In this document: positions 1-9,505 of the stretch, piece by piece
Numbering within the stretch: the first letter of the stretch is position 1
Layout: every line of letters begins with the position of its first letter
Assembly: GCF_047739745.1 (NCBI RefSeq)
Contig: NZ_JBLLVA010000004.1
Span: 186,001-250,000 of the forward strand
DNA length: 64,000 nucleotides
Direction of reading: 5' to 3'
Origin: Pseudaminobacter sp047739745
GTDB taxonomy: Bacteria; Pseudomonadota; Alphaproteobacteria; Rhizobiales; Rhizobiaceae
Program-made: the position numbers and the translations under genes
The notes under the pieces: model-generated
Databases searched by the model: none
What the model was told of the DNA's origin: nothing
Seen by the model: only the letters and a program-made list of their open reading frames with translations

Positions 1-1
1 T

Positions 2-103
2 CACTTCACATGGCATGGAAAATCGCATCGCATCCGGCTCGATCCGCATGAAAGGCCCTATGCGATCTGGCGGCTCTATCCTCCGGGAGCGCCCCGCTCA
101 TGA
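2..103 (+). CDS. glgE: C-terminal tail of GlgE-type maltosyltransferase (partial)
   Basis: The frame starting at base 2 is open for 33 codons and ends in a Tyr-Pro-Pro-Gly-Ala-Pro-Arg-Ser tail. It carries a Phe-Thr-Trp and a Leu-Asp-Pro, which resemble the last beta-domain of GlgE (alpha-1,4-glucan:maltose-1-phosphate maltosyltransferase, GH13_3). The stop codon overlaps the ATG of the next gene as ATGA, so the two are translationally coupled. The next gene makes maltose and maltose-1-phosphate, the GlgE substrate, and GlgE-TreS-GlgB is a common gene order. The identity rests on this short tail plus context; the catalytic part lies outside the window. Confidence 0.7.
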   Translation, partial: HFTWHGKSHRIRLDPHERPYAIWRLYPPGAPRS

Positions 104-3100
104 AGCCTTTCGTCAATCGCGTCGACGGGGTCATTGATCGATCCCAGACAGACTGGTACAAGGACGCCATCATCTACCAGCTCCACGTCAAGGCATTCCA
201 GGATTCCAATGACGATGGCATGGGCGATTTCGCCGGCCTGATGCGGCGGCTGGATCATGTCGAGCAACTGGGCGCAACCGCCATATGGCTGCTGCCGTTC
301 TATCCGTCGCCACTGCGCGATGACGGCTACGACATCGCCGATTTCCGTTCGGTGAACCCGGCCTATGGGAAGATGGCGGATTTCCGCGCCTTCGTTGCCG
401 AAGCGCACCGGCGAGGCCTGCGGGTCATCACCGAACTGGTGATCAACCACACCTCGGACCAGCATCCCTGGTTTCAGAGAGCCAGGCATTCCAAGCCTGG
501 TTCGGCGGCACGGGATTTCTATGTCTGGAACGATGACGACACGAAGTTTCCCGAGACCCGCATCATTTTTCTCGACACGGAGAAGTCGAACTGGACCTGG
601 GACCCGGTTGCGGGCGCCTTCTTCTGGCACCGCTTCTACTCGCACCAGCCCGATCTCAACTTCGACAATCCGCGCGTCCTCAAGGGAGTCCTGAAAGTGA
701 TGCACATGTGGCTGGACATGGGCGTCGACGGGCTGCGGCTGGACGCCATTCCCTACCTGATCGAGCGCGAAGGCACCAACAACGAGAACCTGCCTGAAAC
801 GCACGGCATTCTGAAGACCATCCGCTCGGAACTCGATGCGCACTATCCCGATCGGATGCTTCTTGCGGAAGCCAATCAATGGCCGGAAGACACCCGACCC
901 TATTTCGGTGAAGGCGACGAATGCCACATGGGATTCCACTTCCCGCTGATGCCGCGCATGTACATGGCGGTTGCGCAGGAAGACCGGCATCCGATCACCG
1001 ATATCATTCGGCAGACCCCCGACATCCCGGAAAACTGCCAGTGGGGTATTTTCCTGCGCAACCATGACGAGTTGACGCTGGAAATGGTGACCGATCAGGA
1101 GCGCGACTATCTTTGGCGGACCTACGCCGAGGACCGGCGCGCGCGCATCAATCTCGGCATCCGACGGCGGCTGGCGCCCTTGATGCAGAACGACCGCCGC
1201 AAGATCGAACTCATGAACTCGCTGCTGATGTCCATGCCCGGCACGCCGATTCTCTATTACGGCGACGAAATCGGCATGGGCGACAATTACTATCTGGGCG
1301 ACCGCGATGGCGTTCGCACGCCCATGCAGTGGTCCTCCGACCGCAATGCCGGCTTTTCGCGGGCCAATCCCCAGCAGCTCTATCTGCCCGTGGTGATGGA
1401 TCCAACCTACGGCTATCAGGCCATCAATGTCGAAAGCCAGGACCGGGACGGCTCGTCGCTGCTCAACTGGATGCGGCGCATCGTTGCGGTGCGCAAGGAG
1501 CACCCTGCGTTCGGACGCGGCACGATGACGCTGCTCTACCCGCGCAACCGCAGGATCGTGGCCTATGTGCGCGAATATGATGGCGAGAGGATCCTGTGCG
1601 TGGCGAACCTGTCGCGGGCGGCGCAAGCGGTCGAACTGGATCTGGCGCGCTGGAAGGGCGCCGTTCCGATCGAACTGACGGGTCGCTCGCCATTTCCACC
1701 GATCGGTGACCTGCCCTATCTGGTGACGCTTTCGGCGTATGGCTTCTACTGGTTCCTCCTCGCCGAGGAAGTCGAAGCTCCGCGGTGGCATATGCCGGCG
1801 CCCGAAATCCTGCCCGAATTCGTGACGCTGACAACGCGCGACGGTCGGGTCGATACCGCGATAGCGGGGCGCGACAAGGGCCAGTTCGACGCCGAGATTC
1901 TGCCCAGCTTCCTGATGCTGCAGCGCTGGTTCGGGGCCAAGGACCGCAGCATCAAGGGGCTGAAGCTGGAGCCCATAGGAGAACTCGGAGACGGCCAGCA
2001 CCTGCTCACGACGCTCGATGTCGAGTTCGATGGATCGAGCCAGCGATACTTCCTGCCGATGTCGGCACGCTGGGGCGAGGAAAACCTGGCCCATGGCGCT
2101 CCGAAGCTCTCCTACACCATTTCGAAGCTGCGCCGCGGCTCCAAAGTGGCGGCACTCGTCGACGGTGCCTATGACGAGGACTTCGCCACACAGCTGGTCG
2201 AGGCATTGCGCGAGGGGCGCCAGCTTGCCTCACCTGGCGGCAGGATCGCCTTTCACCCCGGCGAGGAACTGGCATCGATCGGCGATGTGGATGAGCCACG
2301 AGAGTTGGGCGCCGAGCAGAGCAACGTGTCGATTGCCTTTGGCGACAAGCTCATCCTGAAGATTTATCGGCGCCTGCGCCCTGGCCTGCAGCCTGACGTG
2401 GAGATAGGCCGCTTTCTGACGGAAACCGCGCGCTTCGAGAACACGCCAGCCTTCCTCGGCTATATCGAGCACCAGCCCGCCGAGAGCGAGGCAACGACCC
2501 TGGCTGCGGCCTTCGCCTTCGTGCGCAATCAGGGGAACGCCTGGGAGGCCGTCACCGAAGCCCTGCGGCGCGATGCCGAAGAACATGCATTGCGCGACTC
2601 CCCGTCGGACGACGGACAGGCAAGGGAGGCTTTGCCGTTCCTGTTTCCTCTTTCGATCGGAAAAGTTCTCGGCCAGCGCACCGCGGAACTGCACAAGGCG
2701 CTTGCGGCGGATACCGACGACCCGGCCTTCCGCATAGAGCCAACCAGCAGTGCGGACCTTCAGCGCTGGGTGCAGGAAGTGACCCGCGAGGTCAGCTCGA
2801 CGATGGACCGTCTCGCTGCCGCTCGAGGCGGGCTGGACAACACGACCGCCGCCGAGGCCGATATGCTGCTCGACTCACACGAGGCCCTGAGCCTTCGCAT
2901 TCAGGCAATCGCCTCGATGCAGCCTTCCGGATTTCGGTCGCGGATCCATGGCGACTACCATCTCGGTCAACTGCTCGTCGCGCAGAACGATCTGATGATC
3001 ATCGATTTCGAGGGCGAGCCTCGCCGGCCGCTCGACGAACGCCGCGCCAAATTCTCGCCGCTGCGGGACGTGGCCGGAATGCTGCGGTCGCTTGACTATG

Positions 3101-3396
3101 CGGCGGCAACGGTGAGCCGCGAAAGCGAAAAGGCGGCAGTGCGCGCCGAAAGCTTCATATCGCGCGCAAAGGAGTGGCGCGCCATCACCAGCGCGGAATT
3201 TCTCGAAACCTATTTCGAGCATGCGCATGGATGCCCGACCGTACCGGAAGACCCGTCGTTCGCCCGTGCGCTCCTTGACCTCCTGCTCATCCAGAAGGCG
3301 GCCTACGAAATCGCTTACGAGCTTGCGAACCGCCCATCCTGGGTTGGTATTCCGATAGGCGGGCTGCTGGACCTCGTGAACCAGGAGCCACCGTGA
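100..3396 (+). CDS. treS: Trehalose synthase / maltokinase fusion (TreS-Pep2)
   Basis: This 1098-residue protein joins two enzymes. Residues about 18-560 are a GH13_16 trehalose synthase, interconverting trehalose and maltose; nucleophile region GLRLDAI near residue 215, acid/base region LLAEANQ near 257 and transition-state Asp in NHDEL near 324. Residues about 600-1098 are a maltokinase (Pep2/Mak), phosphorylating maltose with ATP; the kinase motif HGDYHLGQLL and the metal-binding IIDFEGEP are visible near residues 950-975. Together they feed maltose-1-phosphate to GlgE for cytosolic glucan synthesis. The start overlaps the glgE stop and the end overlaps the glgB start (GTGA), so it sits inside one operon. 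Length matches known TreS-Pep2 fusions. Nothing looks broken. Confidence 0.96.
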   Translation: MKPFVNRVDGVIDRSQTDWYKDAIIYQLHVKAFQDSNDDGMGDFAGLMRRLDHVEQLGATAIWLLPFYPSPLRDDGYDIADFRSVNPAYGKMADFRAFVAEAHRRGLRVITELVINHTSDQHPWFQRARHSKPGSAARDFYVWNDDDTKFPETRIIFLDTEKSNWTWDPVAGAFFWHRFYSHQPDLNFDNPRVLKGVLKVMHMWLDMGVDGLRLDAIPYLIEREGTNNENLPETHGILKTIRSELDAHYPDRMLLAEANQWPEDTRPYFGEGDECHMGFHFPLMPRMYMAVAQEDRHPITDIIRQTPDIPENCQWGIFLRNHDELTLEMVTDQERDYLWRTYAEDRRARINLGIRRRLAPLMQNDRRKIELMNSLLMSMPGTPILYYGDEIGMGDNYYLGDRDGVRTPMQWSSDRNAGFSRANPQQLYLPVVMDPTYGYQAINVESQDRDGSSLLNWMRRIVAVRKEHPAFGRGTMTLLYPRNRRIVAYVREYDGERILCVANLSRAAQAVELDLARWKGAVPIELTGRSPFPPIGDLPYLVTLSAYGFYWFLLAEEVEAPRWHMPAPEILPEFVTLTTRDGRVDTAIAGRDKGQFDAEILPSFLMLQRWFGAKDRSIKGLKLEPIGELGDGQHLLTTLDVEFDGSSQRYFLPMSARWGEENLAHGAPKLSYTISKLRRGSKVAALVDGAYDEDFATQLVEALREGRQLASPGGRIAFHPGEELASIGDVDEPRELGAEQSNVSIAFGDKLILKIYRRLRPGLQPDVEIGRFLTETARFENTPAFLGYIEHQPAESEATTLAAAFAFVRNQGNAWEAVTEALRRDAEEHALRDSPSDDGQAREALPFLFPLSIGKVLGQRTAELHKALAADTDDPAFRIEPTSSADLQRWVQEVTREVSSTMDRLAAARGGLDNTTAAEADMLLDSHEALSLRIQAIASMQPSGFRSRIHGDYHLGQLLVAQNDLMIIDFEGEPRRPLDERRAKFSPLRDVAGMLRSLDYAAATVSRESEKAAVRAESFISRAKEWRAITSAEFLETYFEHAHGCPTVPEDPSFARALLDLLLIQKAAYEIAYELANRPSWVGIPIGGLLDLVNQEPP

Positions 3397-5588
3397 CAGA
3401 CAGACCCGCGGCCCATGCATCCGATATAGAAGCGATCGTTCGGGGCCGGCACGGCAACCCGTTTTTCGTACTTGGCATGCATGGCGGCATGGGGGAGCCG
3501 CTATCGGTGAACGTTTTCATGCCGCAGGCGGCGTCGGTGACGGTGATCGATCAAGAGGGCGCGACTGTCGCGGCGCTCGACCGCGTTCATCCGGAAGGCT
3601 TCTTTTCGGGCTTCCTCCCTAACCGGGCGGAGCGTTTTGCTTATCGGCTGAGGCTCGCCGCCGGCGACCAGACCTGGATCGCTGACGATCCCTATCGGTT
3701 CCCGCCCGTTCTCGGGGAAATGGACGAATATCTGCTTGGCGAGGGTCGCCACCAGCAGCTTTACAGCAGGCTCGGCGCGCACCAGCTCACCCATGACGGC
3801 GTCGAAGGAACTGTTTTCTGCGTCTGGGCGCCGAATGCGCGGCGTGTCAGCGTCGTCGGCGATTTCAATGCCTGGGACGGGCGAAGGCATCCGATGCGCA
3901 AACGCATCGGCGTCGGGGTTTGGGAACTGTTCATTCCTGGTCTGGCGCGTGGCGCCTTCTATAAATATGAAATTCTCGGCGTGCATGGAGATGTCCTGCC
4001 TCTCAAGGCAGACCCGGTGTCTTTTGCCCAGCAGAATCCGCCCGAGACCGCCTCGATCGTCTGCGGGCCGGTCGACCATGCGTGGAGCGATGGGGACTGG
4101 ATGACGTCCCGCGCTCAAGTCCAGCCGGTTTCCGAGCCGATTTCCATCTACGAGCTGCATCTCGGCAGTTGGCGCCGCAGCGGCGATGGCGAGTTGCTCG
4201 ACTATGACGCGATCGCTGACCTGCTCGTCCCCTATGTCAACGAAATGGGCTTCACACATGTGGAGCTTTTGCCGATAACCGAGCATCCTTTCACCGGTTC
4301 ATGGGGCTACCAGCCGATCGGCCTTTTCGCGCCGACCAGACGCTTTGGTCCACCCGAGGCTTTCGCCCGCTTCGTCGACCGGCTGCATCAGGGTGGCATC
4401 GGCGTGATTGTCGATTGGGTGCCTGCCCATTTCCCCTCCGACGCGCACGGGCTGGTGCGGTTCGACGGGACAGCGCTCTACGAGCACGACGATCCGCGGC
4501 TCGGATTCCACCGCGACTGGAACACGCTGATCTATAATTTTGGACGCGCCGAGGTCGCCAATTTCCTGCAGGCGAGCGCGCTTTACTGGCTGGACCGTTT
4601 TCACGTCGATGCACTGCGGGTCGATGCGGTGGCATCCATGCTCTATCTCGACTACAGCCGCAATCCCGGCGAGTGGATCCCCAACCGGTATGGCGGCAAT
4701 GAGAATCTCGACGCCATTTCGTTCCTTAGCGACACGAATAGCCGCATCGGTGAGCACTATCCGGGCGCACTCACGATTGCCGAGGAATCCACGGCCTGGC
4801 CGCGCGTGAGCCGGCCGGTGGACGAAGGCGGTCTCGGTTTCTCGTTCAAGTGGAACATGGGCTGGATGCACGACACCCTGGCCTATATGAGCCTCGACCC
4901 GATCTACCGGAAGCACCACCACCATAAAATGACGTTCGGGCTGGTCTATGCATGGTCGGAAAACTTCGTCCTTCCTTTATCGCATGACGAGGTCGTCCAC
5001 GGCAAAGGCTCGCTGATCGGCAAGATGCCCGGTGATCGCTGGCAGAAATTCGCCAATCTGCGCGCCTATCTTGCGTTCATGTGGAGCCATCCCGGCAAAA
5101 AGCTGCTTTTCATGGGCGGCGAGTTCGGGCAGGAGCGCGAGTGGAACCACGACCAGTCGCTTGACTGGCATCTGTTGGACGATCCACTTCACGCAGGCGT
5201 TCGCCAACTCGTGCGTGACCTCAACCGGCTCTATCGGTCGCAACCCGCATTGCATGAACTGGACGGCGACCCGGGTGGATTCGAGTGGGTCGAGGCCGAC
5301 GACGCCGACAACAGCGTCTACTCCTTCATTCGCAAGGGCGTGTCGGACCCGCGGCCGGTGCTCGTCATCTGCAATATGACGCCGGTCGTGCGACACGACT
5401 ACCGCTTCGGGGTTCCGTTAGGCGGCAGTTGGACGGAACTCCTCAACAGCGATGCGGAACAGTATGGCGGCTCGGGGGTTATGAGCAACTCGACCGGGGC
5501 GGAGGCGATCGGATGGCACAATCGCCCGTTTTCATTGACCGTCACCCTGCCGCCGCTGGCCACGCTGTTTCTAACTCCTGCGTCGTGA
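3393..5588 (+). CDS. glgB: 1,4-alpha-glucan branching enzyme GlgB
   Basis: This is a 731-residue GH13_9 branching enzyme, which cuts an alpha-1,4 chain and rejoins it through an alpha-1,6 link. The N-terminal CBM48-type domains contain FCVWAPNARRVSVVGDFN (about residues 142-160), typical of GlgB. Catalytic motifs are visible: DALRVDAVASM (nucleophile near 411), TIAEESTAWP (acid/base near 464) and LSHDEVVHGKGSL (near 530). The start is a GTG overlapping the treS stop by four bases. In the GlgE pathway this enzyme branches the linear chains that GlgE extends, so the neighbourhood fits. Usual length for the family is about 730 residues. Confidence 0.97.
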   Translation: MTDRPAAHASDIEAIVRGRHGNPFFVLGMHGGMGEPLSVNVFMPQAASVTVIDQEGATVAALDRVHPEGFFSGFLPNRAERFAYRLRLAAGDQTWIADDPYRFPPVLGEMDEYLLGEGRHQQLYSRLGAHQLTHDGVEGTVFCVWAPNARRVSVVGDFNAWDGRRHPMRKRIGVGVWELFIPGLARGAFYKYEILGVHGDVLPLKADPVSFAQQNPPETASIVCGPVDHAWSDGDWMTSRAQVQPVSEPISIYELHLGSWRRSGDGELLDYDAIADLLVPYVNEMGFTHVELLPITEHPFTGSWGYQPIGLFAPTRRFGPPEAFARFVDRLHQGGIGVIVDWVPAHFPSDAHGLVRFDGTALYEHDDPRLGFHRDWNTLIYNFGRAEVANFLQASALYWLDRFHVDALRVDAVASMLYLDYSRNPGEWIPNRYGGNENLDAISFLSDTNSRIGEHYPGALTIAEESTAWPRVSRPVDEGGLGFSFKWNMGWMHDTLAYMSLDPIYRKHHHHKMTFGLVYAWSENFVLPLSHDEVVHGKGSLIGKMPGDRWQKFANLRAYLAFMWSHPGKKLLFMGGEFGQEREWNHDQSLDWHLLDDPLHAGVRQLVRDLNRLYRSQPALHELDGDPGGFEWVEADDADNSVYSFIRKGVSDPRPVLVICNMTPVVRHDYRFGVPLGGSWTELLNSDAEQYGGSGVMSNSTGAEAIGWHNRPFSLTVTLPPLATLFLTPAS

Positions 5589-5594
5589 CAACCG

Positions 5595-7679
5595 ATGACG
5601 AACAGGTTTCGCGTTTCGCATGGCTCTTCCTTCCCGCTCGGGGCGCGATGGGATGGCTCGGGCGTCAATTTCGCCCTGTTTTCAGCCAACGCGACCAAAG
5701 TCGAACTGTGCCTGTTCGACAACAATGGCAAGCGGGAGCTGGAGCGGGTTACGCTCCCGGAATATACCGATGAGGTCTGGCACGGCTACCTGCCGGATGT
5801 CCGACCGGGGCAGCTTTACGGCTATCGGGTCCATGGACCCTACGCGCCCGAGGCTGGGCACCGCTTCAATCACAACAAGCTTCTGCTCGATCCATACGCC
5901 CTCGAACTGCGCGGTGAGATAAAGTGGCACAATGCTGCGTTCGGCTATCGCGTCGGAAGCAGCCGCGCCGATCTCTCCTTCGACAAGCGCGACTCGGCAC
6001 CTGTCCTGCCCAAATGTGTCGTCGTCGATCCGGCCGTAACCTGGGGGGCCGATCTTCGGCCACAGGTGCCCTGGGCACACACGATCATCTACGAAGCTCA
6101 CGTGAAGGGGATGACGGCATTGCACGACGACATCCCGACACAGCTACGCGGCACGTTCGGCGGCCTCGCCGACCCGCGCGTGATCGACCATTTCGTGAAG
6201 CTGGGCGTCACATCCGTCGAGCTCATGCCAAGCCAGGCGTTCTTCGACGACCGTCATCTGATCGAGCGTGGCCTGAAGAATTATTGGGGCTACAACACCA
6301 TTGGCTTCTTCGCGCCGGCGCCTAGATACATCTCTCCCGGCAGCGGCATCCACGAATTCAAACTGCTTGTCCGGCGGCTGCATGAAGCCGGCATCGAAGT
6401 CATTCTCGATGTGGTCTACAACCACACCGCAGAGGGCAACCAGATGGGCCCGACGCTGTCGTTCAAGGGAATAGACAACGCCAGCTACTACGTGCTGGGG
6501 GACGACCCCCGCTATTATTTCGACACCACCGGCTGCGGCAACAACGTGAACCTGCGCCACCCGCGGGTGCTTCAGATGGTGATGGATTCCTTGCGCTACT
6601 GGGTCGAGGATTGCCACGTCGACGGGTTCCGCTTCGACCTTGCCAGCACGCTTGGGCGCGACCGGGCGGCATTCGATCACCACGCCGTGTTCTTCGAAGC
6701 CATTCGTCAGGACCCGGTGCTGCAAAAGGTCAAGCTGATCGCCGAACCCTGGGACACCGGGCCGGACGGCTATCAGCTCGGCAATTTCCCGCCGGGCTGG
6801 GCCGAATGGAACGACAATTTCAGGGACACCGTCCGCGCATTCTGGAAGGGTGATAACGGCATCGCGCCGGATCTGGCGAGCAATTTGCTCGGCTCGGCGG
6901 ACCGCTTCGACAAGCGCGGGCGGCGGCCATGGGCAAGCGTCAACTTCATCACTGCGCATGACGGATTCACACTGTCCGACGTGGTCAGCTTCAATGACAA
7001 GCACAACGAGGCGAATGGCGAGCAGAACCGCGACGGCCATTCGCACAATCTGAGCTGGAACTGCGGGGTGGAAGGCGCAACCGACGATGCGGCGGTGCTC
7101 GATCTGCGCGATCGCATGCGGCGAGCTCTTGCCGCCACCATGCTGCTCTCGCAAGGCACGCCGATGGTCCTGATGGGAGACGAGGTCGGCCGAAGCCAGA
7201 ACGGCAACAACAATTCCTATTGCCAGGACAACGAAATGAACTGGCTACCGTGGAGCGGGATAGACGAACGCGACGAGGACTTTTGCGCATTCCTGTGCGG
7301 TGTAATCCGCATCCGGCGCTCGCGGCCCCTGTTGAGACAATGGAACTTCCTGCATGCCGAACCGGTCGGCGAGACGGGGCTCGTCGACATCAAATGGCTG
7401 CGGCCGGACAGCGAGTTCATGCAGCCGGGCGACTGGCAGGCACCCGACACCCGAGCCTTCGCCATGCATCTGGCCGGGGAGGAAGGAGAATTGCTGGCGC
7501 TGTTCAATACCCATCATGAAGCCATCCCCTTCAGCCTGTCTGGCGGACAGGAGATGCAATGGCGGGTTTTGATCGACACCGCTGCCGCGATCGCGGACGA
7601 AGCGGCCGAAAGAACTGCTGAGCAAGGCTCGTACAACGTCGAGGCGCGCTCGGTCGTTCTTTTGGAGCACTGGGAATGA
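5595..7679 (+). CDS. glgX: Glycogen debranching enzyme GlgX
   Basis: This 694-residue GH13_11 isoamylase-type enzyme hydrolyses alpha-1,6 branches in glycogen. Visible motifs are the N-terminal CBM48 segment with GVNFALFSANATKVELCLFD, DVVYNHTAEGN (near 274), CHVDGFRFDLAS (nucleophile near 348), LIAEPWDTGPDGYQLG (acid/base near 383) and TAHDGFTLSDVVS. It begins six bases after the glgB stop, and its stop overlaps the treZ ATG. Position between glgB and treZ fits a role in releasing linear oligosaccharides that TreY/TreZ and MalQ then process. The first ATG gives a normal N terminus. Confidence 0.96.
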   Translation: MTNRFRVSHGSSFPLGARWDGSGVNFALFSANATKVELCLFDNNGKRELERVTLPEYTDEVWHGYLPDVRPGQLYGYRVHGPYAPEAGHRFNHNKLLLDPYALELRGEIKWHNAAFGYRVGSSRADLSFDKRDSAPVLPKCVVVDPAVTWGADLRPQVPWAHTIIYEAHVKGMTALHDDIPTQLRGTFGGLADPRVIDHFVKLGVTSVELMPSQAFFDDRHLIERGLKNYWGYNTIGFFAPAPRYISPGSGIHEFKLLVRRLHEAGIEVILDVVYNHTAEGNQMGPTLSFKGIDNASYYVLGDDPRYYFDTTGCGNNVNLRHPRVLQMVMDSLRYWVEDCHVDGFRFDLASTLGRDRAAFDHHAVFFEAIRQDPVLQKVKLIAEPWDTGPDGYQLGNFPPGWAEWNDNFRDTVRAFWKGDNGIAPDLASNLLGSADRFDKRGRRPWASVNFITAHDGFTLSDVVSFNDKHNEANGEQNRDGHSHNLSWNCGVEGATDDAAVLDLRDRMRRALAATMLLSQGTPMVLMGDEVGRSQNGNNNSYCQDNEMNWLPWSGIDERDEDFCAFLCGVIRIRRSRPLLRQWNFLHAEPVGETGLVDIKWLRPDSEFMQPGDWQAPDTRAFAMHLAGEEGELLALFNTHHEAIPFSLSGGQEMQWRVLIDTAAAIADEAAERTAEQGSYNVEARSVVLLEHWE

Positions 7680-9505
7680 ATGCTCTCGGCTCGCCGAATG
7701 AGTCCCGCGCCTTTCCAAGATCCTGGGGCGCCGAGTTTGTGCACGCAGGCGAGGTGCGATTTCGCGTCTGGGCGCCAGGCGCGAAAAGCCTGGCGCTGCG
7801 GCTCGGCGGCGCCGACACGCCCATGACGCGCGACGATGACGGGTGGTTCGAACTCATGGCCTCCGGCGTGGATGCCGGCGCGCCCTATTGCTTCGTGCTG
7901 CCCGACCTGACCGTCGTTCCCGATCCGGCTGCCCGTGCGCAGACGGGCGATGTTCATGGCCCGTCGATCGTCGTGGACCCGACCCACTATCCCTGGAAGG
8001 ACGTGGAATGGGGTGGTCGTCCGTGGGAAGAGGCGGTCATCTACGAATTGCATGTCGGCACATTTACGGCTGAAGGCACGTTCAGTGCTGCCATTGAAAG
8101 GCTCCCGTATCTCGCCGACCTTGGTGTGACGGCAGTCGAGATTATGCCGGTCGCCCAGTTCGCCGGCGAGCGCGGATGGGGATACGACGGCGTGCTCCTT
8201 TATGCGCCGCATCGCGCCTATGGCTCGCCGGAAGACATGAAGACCTTCATCGACGCCGCGCATGCGCATGGTCTGATGGTGCTGCTCGACGTCGTCTACA
8301 ATCACTTCGGACCGGATGGGAACTACCTCTCGAACCTCGCACCGGCGTTTTTCCATCCCGAACGCCACACCCCGTGGGGAAGCGCGATCGCCTACGAGAA
8401 AGCGCCGGTCAGGCGGTTTTTCGTCGAGAACGCGCTTTACTGGCTGGAGGAATTCCATCTCGACGGACTGCGGTTTGACGCCATCGACCAGATCAGGGAT
8501 CCGGATTCGGCAACCGAGCTTCTGGTCGAGATCGCGGAGCTTGTCAGAGCGGAGTTTCCGGGCCGGCACATTCATCTGACGACCGAGGACAATCGCAATG
8601 CCACCCATCTGCACCAGCGCAACAAGGACGGACGGCCGCTCCGCTACACGGCGGAATGGAATGACGATTTCCACAACGCCGCACATGTCCTCGCGACTGG
8701 GGAAACCGATGGCTACTATGAGGATTTCGCCGACCATCCGGCAGGCAAGCTGGCACGGGCGCTCGCCGAAGGCTTCGTTTATCAAGGCCAACCGTCGGCG
8801 CATGGCGGTGGCCTGCCGCGTGGCGAACCGTGCCGGCATTTGCCGCCGTCGGTCTTCATAGACTTTCTCCAGAACCATGACCAGGTCGGCAACCGGGCAC
8901 TGGGCGAGCGCCTTTCCATGCTTGCGGATGAGCCCCTTCGCCGGGTGCTTTCGGCTGTCCTGCTGCTGTCGCCGCATATCCCCCTTCTGTTCATGGGCGA
9001 GGAATTTGGAGAGACGCGGCCCTTTTACTTCTTCACCGATTTCCAGGGCGAACTTGCCGCCGCTGTTTGCGACGGTCGGCGCCTGGAGTTCGCGAAATTC
9101 GCGGCATTCGCAAACGCGCCCGAGCGGGTACCCGACCCCAATGCGGAAGCCACCTTCGAACAGTCGAAGATCGACTGGAAGGCGCTGGAGACTGAAAACG
9201 GCCATGAATGGCTCGCCTTCACCCGGAAACTGCTCAAGCTGCGCCGGCTACATATCGTCCCGCTGTTGGGCCGCGCGAGCGGGAATGCCGGCCGAATTCT
9301 TGAAGCGGAGGAAGGCATCGTTGCCGTTGACTGGAATTTTGCAAAAGGCCGCCTTCAGATGCGCGCCAACTTCACGGCAGAGGAAAAGGCGTCGCCAAAA
9401 TTTGCAGGGAATCTGATTTTTGCCGAGTCCGAAGATGCGGCTCGGGCACTCAGGGATGGAAGGCTTCCAGGCCGATCCATCGTGGTTGCCATCGAGGGCA
9501 CTTGA
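7676..9505 (+). CDS. treZ: Malto-oligosyltrehalose trehalohydrolase TreZ
   Basis: TreZ (GH13_10, 609 residues) hydrolyses maltooligosyltrehalose to free trehalose and a shortened maltodextrin. Motifs seen: N-terminal VRFRVWAPGAKSLALRL, VIYELHVGTFT, LDVVYNHFGPDGNY, FHLDGLRFDAIDQI (nucleophile near 268), LTTEDNRN (acid/base near 303) and FLQNHDQVGNRALGERL (near 402). The ATG overlaps the glgX stop. Its partner TreY is two genes downstream with malQ between them, so the three are clearly co-expressed. Length is normal for the family (about 600 residues). Confidence 0.95.
   Translation: MNALGSPNESRAFPRSWGAEFVHAGEVRFRVWAPGAKSLALRLGGADTPMTRDDDGWFELMASGVDAGAPYCFVLPDLTVVPDPAARAQTGDVHGPSIVVDPTHYPWKDVEWGGRPWEEAVIYELHVGTFTAEGTFSAAIERLPYLADLGVTAVEIMPVAQFAGERGWGYDGVLLYAPHRAYGSPEDMKTFIDAAHAHGLMVLLDVVYNHFGPDGNYLSNLAPAFFHPERHTPWGSAIAYEKAPVRRFFVENALYWLEEFHLDGLRFDAIDQIRDPDSATELLVEIAELVRAEFPGRHIHLTTEDNRNATHLHQRNKDGRPLRYTAEWNDDFHNAAHVLATGETDGYYEDFADHPAGKLARALAEGFVYQGQPSAHGGGLPRGEPCRHLPPSVFIDFLQNHDQVGNRALGERLSMLADEPLRRVLSAVLLLSPHIPLLFMGEEFGETRPFYFFTDFQGELAAAVCDGRRLEFAKFAAFANAPERVPDPNAEATFEQSKIDWKALETENGHEWLAFTRKLLKLRRLHIVPLLGRASGNAGRILEAEEGIVAVDWNFAKGRLQMRANFTAEEKASPKFAGNLIFAESEDAARALRDGRLPGRSIVVAIEGT

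Noticed and set aside
76..2094. A 672-codon open frame on the minus strand opposite treS
   Set aside because: It is antisense to an unmistakable GH13 enzyme, is rich in Arg/His/Gln as expected from complementing high-GC codons, and shows no family motif.
7514..9205. A 563-codon minus-strand open frame opposite treZ
   Set aside because: Same shadow effect: no ribosome-binding site, no recognisable domain, and the plus strand encodes a complete TreZ.
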